The position numbers and the translations under genes are program-made. A DNA stretch of 5,878 nucleotides from contig CASECK010000181.1 of NCBI GenBank assembly GCA_949286295.1, positions 1-5,878 on the forward strand, in the 5' to 3' direction. Each line of letters starts with the position of its first letter. Position 1 is the first letter of the stretch. This stretch comes from an uncultured bacterium (GTDB lineage: Bacteria > Bacillota > Clostridia > Oscillospirales > Oscillospiraceae). The notes below the pieces were generated by a model. It did not search any database. It had not been told where the DNA came from and saw nothing but the letters and a program-made list of their open reading frames with translations. Shown here in pieces: positions 1 to 5,350 of this stretch.

Positions 1-235
1 CAACCGGCCATCTGGCCGGCGGCGCGAGTGCGCCGTGCAAGCGTTTTAAACCCCCGTGGAAACCAAGGGGGCGGGGCAAATCAATTTACCCCAGCCATTT
101 AAATAAAAGGGTGGTGCCGCCCCCAGGGCGGCGGCACACCAACCGCGAGCCCAGCGCAGTACCCGCAGGGGGCAGGCCACATCCGTAAGGCGGCAAAGCC
201 GCCAACGGCTGCGCTCTGGGTCGCAGTTGGAAAGG
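1..235. repeat. Hairpin-rich intergenic segment, possible dispersed repeat or structured RNA
   Basis: No credible gene is visible here, but inverted repeats follow one another closely. Pairing arms are 4-10 with 13-19, 20-25 with 30-35, 51-55 with 67-71 (plus an inner 57-59/63-65), 73-80 with 85-92 (one mismatch), 114-121 with 130-137, 189-194 with 198-203, and 202-213 with 222-230 (three-base bulge). An ATTTAAAT palindrome lies at 98-105. Seven hairpins in about 235 bases is much denser than in the other gaps of this window. It lies beyond the ssrA terminator and outside any evident transcription unit. It could be a REP- or MITE-like repeat, a structured noncoding RNA, or the edge of a larger element to the left. 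The inverted repeats are directly visible; the identity is inferred. Confidence 0.45.
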
Positions 236-280
236 AGGAGCAAGGGAGCGGGCGGATGACATCTTTTTTACCACAGGCAT

Positions 281-318
281 AAAAAGACGTCGGAGCACAG
301 CGGACTTTGCTCCGACGT
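281..318 (-). terminator. Rho-independent terminator of ssrA
   Basis: A perfect 11-bp stem (287-297 pairing with 308-318) encloses a 10-base loop. On the minus strand it is followed by CTTTTT, which gives a classic intrinsic terminator. Its upstream arm starts on the last A of the tmRNA CCA end, so the tmRNA runs straight into the terminator. The plus strand has no T-run after the stem, so termination should work only in the ssrA direction. Confidence 0.9.
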
Positions 319-686
319 GGTGGAGGCGGGGGGAGTTGAACCCCCGTCCGAACACGCATCCATGGGAACTTCTCCGGGCGCAGACGGTTATTGCGGGAGT
401 CTTGCTCTCCCCGTTCCCCTCGCCCCGGGCAAGCCGTCACGCCCGGGGGTCAGGTGAGCTTCATGATGCATGGCCGGCGCAAAGCTTTGCCGGCTCACGT
501 CCGCCACAAAACGACGCCTGATTCCGGGCTCGTGGCCCTTCCCGGTCAGACGGCCGCCTTTAATTAGGCAGCGTAAGCGTATTCGTTGTTGTTCTTTAAT
601 TTATAAAGAATGCCCGTTTTTCGGTGGTCGTGCGCCACCGCCCGCTATTCCCACTTCAGCGTCCCCGTCGAAACCGGTACGCCCCC
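318..686 (-). ncRNA. ssrA: Transfer-messenger RNA (tmRNA)
   Basis: The tmRNA rescues stalled ribosomes: it is charged with alanine, enters the A site with SmpB, and supplies a short frame encoding a degradation tag. The 5' end begins GGGGGCG and continues with the conserved GGUUUCGACGGGGA segment. The 3' end has a T arm with GGGGG/CCCCC stem and UUCAACU loop, then CGCCUCC, discriminator A and encoded CCA. The two ends form a 7-bp acceptor stem with one G-U pair. The 369-nt length is usual for a one-piece tmRNA. Strong internal helices, such as the GCCGGC arms near 472-493 and the CCCGGGC/GCCCGGG pair near 424-449, fit the pseudoknot domain. Trimming should be short because the terminator overlaps the CCA. 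No clear promoter lies just upstream, and it is probably transcribed with smpB and the cyclophilin gene. Confidence 0.96.
564..593 (-). other. tmRNA tag-peptide reading frame
   Basis: Inside ssrA a frame reads AAC AAC AAC GAA TAC GCT TAC GCT GCC TAA, giving the tag (A)NNNEYAYAA, where the first Ala comes from the tRNA-like part. If the resume codon is one earlier (AAG, 594-596) the tag is (A)KNNNEYAYAA. I prefer AAC because a U-A pair then lies at -5/-4, as before the Escherichia coli resume codon. The ending YAYAA differs from the common YALAA but keeps the hydrophobic-Ala-Ala character known to be read by ClpXP-type proteases. Confidence 0.75.
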
Positions 687-743
687 TTATTGCCGCAGCA
701 TCTGAACCGATTCTGCGGGAAGTAAACTCTGATGCGGTTTTGT

Positions 744-759
744 ACCGGCGCGCGCCGGT
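744..759. repeat. 16-bp perfect palindrome between cyclophilin gene and ssrA
   Basis: ACCGGCGC/GCGCCGGT is fully self-complementary and lies in the 94-base gap between the cyclophilin stop codon and the tmRNA 5' end. No T-run follows on either strand, so it is not a standard terminator. A second inverted repeat (693-698 with 713-718, six pairs) lies nearer the tmRNA 5' end. In a joint transcript these helices could guide processing of the tmRNA precursor, but this is inferred only from position. Confidence 0.5.
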
Positions 760-780
760 CCATAGTCCCCCGGCGGAGAA

Positions 781-1302
781 TCAGGCCCTCTCCGGCTCGG
801 GGTAGTCCACGCCGAAGGTCTCCACGGTGACCGATTTCATCTTCTGCTCCTGGCGGGGCCGGTCATTCCAATCGGTCTTGGCGCTGACGATGGCGTCGGC
901 CACCTCCATCCCCTCGATAACCTTGCCAAAGGCGGCGTAGCTGCCGTCTAGGTGGGGCGCTTTCTCCACCATGATGAAGAACTGGCTGCCGGCGGAATCG
1001 GGGTCCATGGCCCTGGCCATGGACAGCACCCCCCGGTCGTGGGCCAGCGTATTTTCCACGCCGTTCTGGCTAAACTCGCCCCGGATGGAGTAGCCCGGGC
1101 CGCCCATGCCGGTCCCGTTGGGGCACCCGCCCTGAATCATGAACCCGGGGATACACCGGTGGAAAATCAGGCCGTTATAGAAGCCCTTGTTGACCAGGCT
1201 GATAAAGTTATTGACGCTGTTGGGGGCCACCTGGGGGTAGAGCTCCGCCTTTATGACGCCGCCATTCTCCATTTCGATGGTGACGATGGGATTTTGTGCC
1301 AT
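781..1302 (-). CDS. ppiB: Cyclophilin-type peptidyl-prolyl cis-trans isomerase
   Basis: This enzyme speeds cis-trans isomerisation of peptide bonds before proline during protein folding. The 173-residue product is a single cyclophilin domain without a signal peptide or membrane segment, so it should be cytoplasmic. Family motifs appear in order: FHR at 47-49 with the catalytic Arg49, FMIQGG at 54-59, GVLSMARA at 91-98, SAGSQFFI at 103-110, and LDGSYAAFGKV at 118-128. The Trp found at the cyclosporin site of human cyclophilin A is replaced by Tyr122, as is common in bacterial members. The ATG is preceded by AGAAAGGA at a workable distance. It lies 34 bases after smpB and is very probably translated from the same transcript, with ssrA downstream. 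The symbol follows usage for cytoplasmic bacterial cyclophilins; the family call is firm, the exact orthologue less so. Confidence 0.95.
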   Translation of the reverse strand: MAQNPIVTIEMENGGVIKAELYPQVAPNSVNNFISLVNKGFYNGLIFHRCIPGFMIQGGCPNGTGMGGPGYSIRGEFSQNGVENTLAHDRGVLSMARAMDPDSAGSQFFIMVEKAPHLDGSYAAFGKVIEGMEVADAIVSAKTDWNDRPRQEQKMKSVTVETFGVDYPEPERA

Positions 1303-1336
1303 TGTTTTGTCATCCTTTCTCCGGTAAACTTCCGCC

Positions 1337-1798
1337 TCAGCGGTTTCTGGTCTTCATGACCCGGTCCATCTCCCGCTTGGCGTCCCGCCGCGCGGCGGAT
1401 TCCCGCTTGTCATAGAGCTTTTTGCCCCTGGCCAGGCCAATCTCCAGCTTGACCCGGGGACCCTTGAAATAGACCGACAGGGGAATCAGGGAGTAGCCGT
1501 CCTGTTTGATGCGGCCGAACAGGCGCATAATCTCCCGCTTGTGCATCAGCAACCGGCGGGGGCGGCGGGGGTCCTTGTTGAAGATATTTCCCTTCTCATA
1601 GGGGCTGATATGCATCCCCAGCACCGACAGCTGACCGTCCTTGACCAGGCAGAAGGAGTCCTTCAGGTTGACGTTTCCCATGCGGATGGACTTGACCTCG
1701 GTGCCCGCCAGTTCGATGCCGGCCTCGTATTTCTCTTCTACAAAATAGTCGTGATAGGCCTTGCTGTTCTTGGCCACTACCTTGACCGGCTCACCCAC
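1337..1798 (-). CDS. smpB: SsrA-binding protein SmpB
   Basis: SmpB binds the tRNA-like domain of tmRNA and places it in the empty A site of a stalled ribosome, where its basic tail reads the vacant mRNA channel. From the GTG start the protein is 153 residues, a normal SmpB length. Motifs are NSKAYHDYF at 11-19, the GTEVKSIRMG segment ending near 41, HISPYEKGN starting at 63 and running into DPRRPRRLLMHK at 76-87, and the tail with GKKLYDKR at 125-132 followed by alternating Arg/Lys. An in-frame ATG at 1855 is rejected because it lies at the edge of the promoter, upstream of the -10 box. The GTG at 1798 has AGGAGGAGGT ending seven bases before it. A GTG at 1807 also exists but overlaps that site. 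Its partner RNA ssrA is two genes downstream on the same strand. Confidence 0.96.
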   Translation of the reverse strand: MGEPVKVVAKNSKAYHDYFVEEKYEAGIELAGTEVKSIRMGNVNLKDSFCLVKDGQLSVLGMHISPYEKGNIFNKDPRRPRRLLMHKREIMRLFGRIKQDGYSLIPLSVYFKGPRVKLEIGLARGKKLYDKRESAARRDAKREMDRVMKTRNR

Positions 1799-1805
1799 CG
1801 GGGAC

Positions 1806-1815
1806 ACCTCCTCCT
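1806..1815 (-). promoter_or_regulatory. smpB ribosome binding site that fixes the GTG start
   Basis: On the minus strand the bases read AGGAGGAGGT, an almost ideal Shine-Dalgarno sequence. The GGAGGT part ends seven bases before the GTG at 1798, while the GTG at 1807 lies within the site itself. This decides in favour of the 153-residue SmpB. Confidence 0.85.
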
Positions 1816-1834
1816 GCTTGGCTCCGGAGCTTTG

Positions 1835-1863
1835 ACTATACCACAGCCCGCCCAAAAAGGCAA
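1835..1863 (-). promoter_or_regulatory. Sigma-A promoter of the smpB-cyclophilin-ssrA unit
   Basis: On the minus strand TTGCCT (1863-1858) is separated by 17 bases from TATAGT (1840-1835), matching the -35/-10 consensus at four and five of six positions. Transcription should begin near 1828, about 30 bases before the smpB GTG. A GCTCCGGAGC palindrome at 1821-1830 covers the expected start point. Confidence 0.75.
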
Positions 1864-1876
1864 GGGGAACGCCCCG

Positions 1877-2548
1877 CTATCTCACCCACAGGCCGGGCAG
1901 CAGGGAGTAGAAATCCCCCCGCTCCTCCCAGATGAGCAGCAGGCTCCCCTCCTCCACAGACACCACGGCGGGCGCGCCGGTGAACTGATTGCTCACCCCA
2001 ATAGGGAAGCTGCCCGAGACGGTCTGCCCCCGCAGGGGGAACTTCAGGTTGGACAGGGTGACTCCCCTGGCCTGCCCGCTGTTGCAGAACACCGACAGAT
2101 AGCCCGCCATACTCCCGGGGAAGGTGATGCTCTGTCCGTCCCGGATGGCGGTGGCGGCGGTCTTCTCCCCAGCCAGGAAGCCCTGGGCCCCCTGGGTGGT
2201 CAGCCAGTCCAGCAGTTGGAGGTTGCCCAGGGTGTGCTCCAGCCGTCCGCCCACTCCGCCCAGCAGCACAAAGCGCCGGTAGCCCAGCTCCAGCCCCTTG
2301 CGCAGGGCGAACACCATGTCTGTGTCGTCCTTCTCCGCAGGCAGCTGGATGACATTGGGGTGCTTTGGCGTGTGGCCCAGGGAATCGAAGTCCCCCACCG
2401 CCAAATCCGGCATGACCCCGTAGGCCAACAGGGAATCAAAGCCCCGGTCCGCCGCGATCACATAGTCGCCAGGGGCGGGGTAGGGCCGCAGGCCGGGCGT
2501 GAGGGACATGGCCCCCACAATATAGCAGATGCGAGACAGGTTTCCCAT
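1877..2548 (-). CDS. thiN: Thiamine pyrophosphokinase (thiamine diphosphokinase)
   Basis: The enzyme transfers pyrophosphate from ATP to thiamine, making the cofactor thiamine diphosphate in the cytoplasm. The product is 223 residues, close to the usual bacterial ThiN length. Family signatures are AADRG at 32-36, PDLAVGDFDS at 47-56 with the metal/ATP-binding acidic residues, KDDTD at 73-77, and GGRLEHTLGN at 100-109. A C-terminal beta-rich part with GVSNQF matches the thiamine-binding domain. An AAGGAAG ribosome site precedes the ATG. In several Firmicutes thiN follows the rsgA/rpe genes; here it stands alone with its own promoter, upstream of smpB and divergent from a cysteine desulfurase gene. 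The gap to smpB is 78 bases with only a weak terminator-like stem, so some read-through into smpB is possible. Confidence 0.95.
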   Translation of the reverse strand: MGNLSRICYIVGAMSLTPGLRPYPAPGDYVIAADRGFDSLLAYGVMPDLAVGDFDSLGHTPKHPNVIQLPAEKDDTDMVFALRKGLELGYRRFVLLGGVGGRLEHTLGNLQLLDWLTTQGAQGFLAGEKTAATAIRDGQSITFPGSMAGYLSVFCNSGQARGVTLSNLKFPLRGQTVSGSFPIGVSNQFTGAPAVVSVEEGSLLLIWEERGDFYSLLPGLWVR

Positions 2549-2580
2549 TTTGTAACACTTCCTTGCACGTCACTGAACTT

Positions 2581-2609
2581 ATTATAATCAAGCCGCCGCT
2601 CATTTGCAA
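2581..2609 (-). promoter_or_regulatory. Sigma-A promoter of thiN
   Basis: On the minus strand TTGCAA (2609-2604) and a consensus TATAAT (2586-2581) are separated by 17 bases. The predicted transcription start is near 2574, leaving a leader of roughly 26 bases before the thiN ATG. That is too short for a TPP riboswitch, and none is seen. Confidence 0.85.
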
Positions 2610-2641
2610 GGGAAAAGGGGGGGCCGGCGGGCCTTTTTGGC

Positions 2642-2670
2642 TTGACTTTCCCCGGGGGGCGGCATACAAT
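2642..2670 (+). promoter_or_regulatory. Sigma-A promoter of the cysteine desulfurase-MATE unit
   Basis: TTGACT (2642-2647) and TACAAT (2665-2670) match the consensus at five of six positions each, with a 17-base spacer that is nearly all G and C. Transcription should start near 2677, which rules out the upstream in-frame ATG at 2642 as the start of the gene. The promoter is back to back with that of thiN; their -35 boxes are about 32 bases apart. Confidence 0.85.
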
Positions 2671-2710
2671 AAGCCTACTGTCCATTTTATCGAAATTTGG
2701 AGGCGGGGAT

Positions 2711-3853
2711 ATGTTTCTCTACTTTGATAACGCCGCCACCACACCGGTGCGCCCCGAGGCCGCCCAGGCCGCCCTGGAGGCCATGACCCGGGGATGGGGC
2801 AACCCCTCGTCGGTCTACTCCTTCGGCGCCCAGGCCGCCGCCCAGGTGAAGCAGTGGCGCGCCAATGTGGCCGGCGCCCTGGGCTGCCTACCGGAGGAGC
2901 TGAGCTTTACCTCCTGCGGCACCGAGAGCGACAACTGGGCCATTCAGGCCGCCCTGGAACTCAACCGCCGGAAGGGCCGGCACATCGTCACCACCGCCAT
3001 CGAGCACGCCGCCGTGCTGGAACCCTGCCGCGCCCTGGAGCGGCAGGGGTACGAGGTCACCTATCTCCAGCCTGACCGGCAGGGACATATCTCCCTGTCC
3101 GCCTTAGAGGCGGCCCTGCGCCCCGACACCGTCCTGGTGTCCATGATGCTGGTGAACAACGAGCTGGGCTCCGTACTGCCGGTGGCACAGGCGGCCCAGG
3201 CCATCCGCCGCTCCGGCTGTCCCGCCCTGCTCCACTGCGACGCGGTGCAGGGGTTTTTAAAGCTCCCCTTCACCCCCGGGGCGTTGGGGGTGGACCTTCT
3301 GTCTATCAGCGGCCACAAAATCCACGCCCCCAAAGGGGTGGGCGCGCTGTACATCCGGAAGGGCCTGAAGCTCCCGCCCCTGATTCGGGGCGGCGGGCAG
3401 GAGGGGGGGCTGCGCTCCGGCACCGAGGCCACAGCCCAGCTGGCGGCCTTTGCCGCCGCGGCCCGGCTGGGGGCGGAGAGTCTAAACGCCGGCCTGGCCC
3501 ATATGGCCGCCCTGCGCCGGGAGGCGGCGCGCCTGCTGCCCGAGCGGGTGCCCGGGCTGAAGATTCTCTCCCCCGAGGACGGCGCCCCCCACATTTTGGC
3601 CGTGACCATGCCCGGCTATAAGAGCGAGGTGGTGGTCCGCTTCCTCAGCGACCGGGGAATCTTCCTGTCCTCCGGCTCCGCCTGCCACCGGGGCAGGCCC
3701 AGCCATGTGTTCGCCGCCCTGAAGCTGCCCAAGGCCGAGCTGGATGGGGCGCTGCGCATCAGCTTCTCTTACGACACCCCCTCCGACAGCCTGCCGGAAC
3801 TGGCCCAGGCCCTTTCCGCCGCCCACGACGCGCTTTTCCCGTCGCTGTCCTGA
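2711..3853 (+). CDS. Cysteine desulfurase, NifS/IscS family
   Basis: This PLP enzyme takes sulfur from L-cysteine, leaving alanine, and holds it as a persulfide for iron-sulfur clusters, tRNA thiolation or thiamine synthesis. The 380-residue length is typical. Motifs are YFDNAATTP near the N-terminus, an IEHAAVLE segment with PLP-stacking His99, MLVNNELGSVLPV, DAVQG, the PLP lysine Lys203 in SISGHKIHAPKG, and catalytic Cys325 in SSGSACHRGRPSHV. This is the class I (NifS/IscS) arrangement, not the SufS type, but the stretch between Cys325 and SHV is two residues shorter than the equivalent in E. coli IscS. The ATG at 2711 has GGAGG seven bases upstream. No iscU or thiI is in view, so the sulfur acceptor is unknown and no gene symbol is given. 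It is divergent from thiN and 56 bases upstream of the MATE gene. Confidence 0.94.
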   Translation: MFLYFDNAATTPVRPEAAQAALEAMTRGWGNPSSVYSFGAQAAAQVKQWRANVAGALGCLPEELSFTSCGTESDNWAIQAALELNRRKGRHIVTTAIEHAAVLEPCRALERQGYEVTYLQPDRQGHISLSALEAALRPDTVLVSMMLVNNELGSVLPVAQAAQAIRRSGCPALLHCDAVQGFLKLPFTPGALGVDLLSISGHKIHAPKGVGALYIRKGLKLPPLIRGGGQEGGLRSGTEATAQLAAFAAAARLGAESLNAGLAHMAALRREAARLLPERVPGLKILSPEDGAPHILAVTMPGYKSEVVVRFLSDRGIFLSSGSACHRGRPSHVFAALKLPKAELDGALRISFSYDTPSDSLPELAQALSAAHDALFPSLS

Positions 3854-3902
3854 AGCGCGCCGCCCCGGGAGGCGGTATCCCCGGCGAAACCACACATCAG
3901 AA

Positions 3903-3908
3903 AAGGAG
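3903..3908 (+). promoter_or_regulatory. Ribosome binding site favouring a GTG start for the MATE gene
   Basis: AAGGAG ends at 3908, only one base before the ATG at 3910 but seven bases before the in-frame GTG at 3916. Normal spacing makes the GTG the better start. The difference is two residues. Confidence 0.6.
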
Positions 3909-3915
3909 AATGTCT

Positions 3916-5292
3916 GTGTTTTCCTACATGAAGCAGGCCCCGGGCTTCTACCGCCAGGTAGTGGCGCTGGCCGCGCCCATTGTGATGCAGAACCTGATCA
4001 CCAGCACCCTGAGCATGGCGGACACCTTTATGGTGGGTATCCTGGGGGAGGCCCCCATGGCGGCGGTCACCCTGGCCAACATCCCCCTGTACGTGGTGCA
4101 GCTGTTCATTTTCGGCGTGCAGAGCGGCTCCTCGGTCCTCACCGGCCAGTACTGGGGGCGCAAGGACATGGAGGCCATCAACCGGGTGCTGGGCGTGGCC
4201 CTGTGGGTGGTGCTGCTGGTGTCCTCGGTGTTCGCCGCCATTTTGCTGCTGTGCCCGGTGCAGTTTCTCAGCCTGTTTGGAAACGAGCCGGCCGTGGTGC
4301 GCCTGGCCGCCCAGTACGGCCGCCTGGCGGGGCTGTCCTATGTGTGCACCTCCGTCACCATGGTCTATGTGGCCGCCTACCGGAGCATGGAACGGCCCAA
4401 GTTAGGGATGTACATCCTGGCCATGTCCATGACGGTAAACACCTTCCTGAACTGGGTCTTCATCTTCGGCAACCTGGGCGCGCCCGCCCTGGGGGTGACG
4501 GGCGCCGCCCTGGCCACCCTCATCGCCCGGATTTTGGAAGTGGTCGTGGTGGCCGTCCACATGGCCCGGAACTCCTTCTTCCGGGTGCGGCTGGGGCTGC
4601 TGCTCCGGCCCGGGCTGGATATGGTCCGCCGCTTCCTGCGCTATGGCGGGCTGGTGGTGTGCAACGAGACCTTCTGGGGCCTGGGCACCTCCGTCTTCCC
4701 CACCATCATGGGCCATATGCAGGGCAGCACAGAGATTTTGGCCGCCTATACCGTGGCCGGCAATGTGGAAAAGCTGGTCACCGTGGTGGCCTTCGGCCTG
4801 GCCTCCACCGCGGCCATCATCATCGGCCGGGAGATTGGCGCCGGCCGGCGGGAGCAGGTGAAAAACACCGGCCTTGCCATGGCCACCCTGGGCGTGCTGT
4901 GCGGACTGGCCATCGGGGCGCTGCTGCTGGCCTTCGCCCGGCTGGTGGCCCCCCAGTGGGTCTTCCCCCTGTTCAAGCTCTCCCCCCGGGCGGTGGCCAT
5001 CGCCACCATGATGATTACCGTCATGGCCGTCAATATGCCCCTGCGCAACTTCAACAGCGTCAACGTCATCGGCGTGCTCCGGGGCGGCGGCGACGTGACG
5101 GCGGCCACCCTCATCGACACCAGCCCCCTGTGGGTGTGCGCCATCCCCTACGCCATCCTCTGCGGCGTCGTGCTCAAAGCCGGTGTGCTGTGGGTCTATC
5201 TGGCCTTCTCGGTGGAACAGGTGGTCAAGTTCTGCCTGGGCGTGGGCCGGATGCGCTCGGGCAAGTGGATTCGGGATATCACCCGGGGCTGA
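3916..5292 (+). CDS. MATE-family multidrug/metabolite efflux transporter
   Basis: MATE proteins are inner-membrane exporters that expel cationic drugs or metabolites in exchange for Na+ or H+. The 458-residue product is almost wholly hydrophobic and fits the family's twelve helices arranged as two six-helix halves. Family features are the N-terminal LAAPIVMQNLI helix with STLSMADTFMVG, GQYWGRKD at 77-84, GVTGAALAT at 193-201, and LRGGGDV at 388-394. The basic C-terminus ending RSGKWIRD resembles Firmicute members. Drug, metabolite and ion specificity cannot be read from the sequence. The start is placed at GTG 3916 because of ribosome-site spacing; ATG 3910 is the alternative and adds two residues. 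It follows the cysteine desulfurase gene by 56-62 bases without a promoter or T-rich terminator between, so the pair is probably one operon, though no functional link is evident. Confidence 0.93.
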   Translation: MFSYMKQAPGFYRQVVALAAPIVMQNLITSTLSMADTFMVGILGEAPMAAVTLANIPLYVVQLFIFGVQSGSSVLTGQYWGRKDMEAINRVLGVALWVVLLVSSVFAAILLLCPVQFLSLFGNEPAVVRLAAQYGRLAGLSYVCTSVTMVYVAAYRSMERPKLGMYILAMSMTVNTFLNWVFIFGNLGAPALGVTGAALATLIARILEVVVVAVHMARNSFFRVRLGLLLRPGLDMVRRFLRYGGLVVCNETFWGLGTSVFPTIMGHMQGSTEILAAYTVAGNVEKLVTVVAFGLASTAAIIIGREIGAGRREQVKNTGLAMATLGVLCGLAIGALLLAFARLVAPQWVFPLFKLSPRAVAIATMMITVMAVNMPLRNFNSVNVIGVLRGGGDVTAATLIDTSPLWVCAIPYAILCGVVLKAGVLWVYLAFSVEQVVKFCLGVGRMRSGKWIRDITRG

Positions 5293-5314
5293 GGACGCTC
5301 CACCATTTAGCACA

Positions 5315-5350
5315 CCCCCGGCCGCTTTGCAAAGCGGCCGGGGGCTTGGT
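5315..5350 (+). terminator. Terminator after the MATE gene, perfect 30-nt palindrome
   Basis: Bases 5315-5329 and 5330-5344 are exact reverse complements, centred on TTTGCAAA with GC-rich outer arms, and start 22 bases after the stop codon. As RNA this would fold into a very strong hairpin. The following bases (CTTGGTATTGTTT) are only moderately T-rich, so the U-tract is weak. Position between the operon end and the hrcA promoter makes termination or insulation the likely role. Confidence 0.75.

Noticed and set aside
3..188. Plus-strand frame open from the left edge to a stop at 186-188
   Set aside because: There is no start codon in view and no family resemblance, and it passes through five of the hairpins. 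It could be the end of an unknown gene, but nothing supports that.
46..440. Three minus-strand open frames of 65-113 codons at the left end
   Set aside because: They run through the hairpin chain, two extending into the ssrA terminator and tmRNA, lack ribosome sites, and show no known domain. They are more likely chance frames in structured GC-rich DNA.
336..805. Plus-strand open frames over the tmRNA gene
   Set aside because: They are antisense to ssrA, whose conserved 5' and 3' ends are unmistakable.
1858..1876. Possible terminator between thiN and smpB
   Set aside because: The minus strand has only a 4-bp GGGG/CCCC stem with a separated T-run that also belongs to the smpB promoter. It is too weak to call.
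1541..2587. Plus-strand open frame of 348 codons over smpB and thiN
   Set aside because: It is antisense to two genes with strong family motifs, and its own translation is low-complexity Gln/Gly/His-rich.
2614..2640. GGCC-rich A/T-flanked symmetry in the thiN-desulfurase gap
   Set aside because: The perfect stem is only four base pairs (GGCC with GGCC); the rest would be G-U pairs. It lies between divergent promoters, where no terminator is needed.
3860..3875. Hairpin CCGCC/GGCGG between the cysteine desulfurase and MATE genes
   Set aside because: Five base pairs with a six-base loop and no T-run is not a terminator, and such stems are common in DNA this rich in G and C.
4402..5313. Antisense open frame of 303 codons across the MATE gene
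   Set aside because: The translation is dominated by Gly, His, Asp and Gln without motifs, a typical antisense shadow; no promoter or ribosome site supports it.
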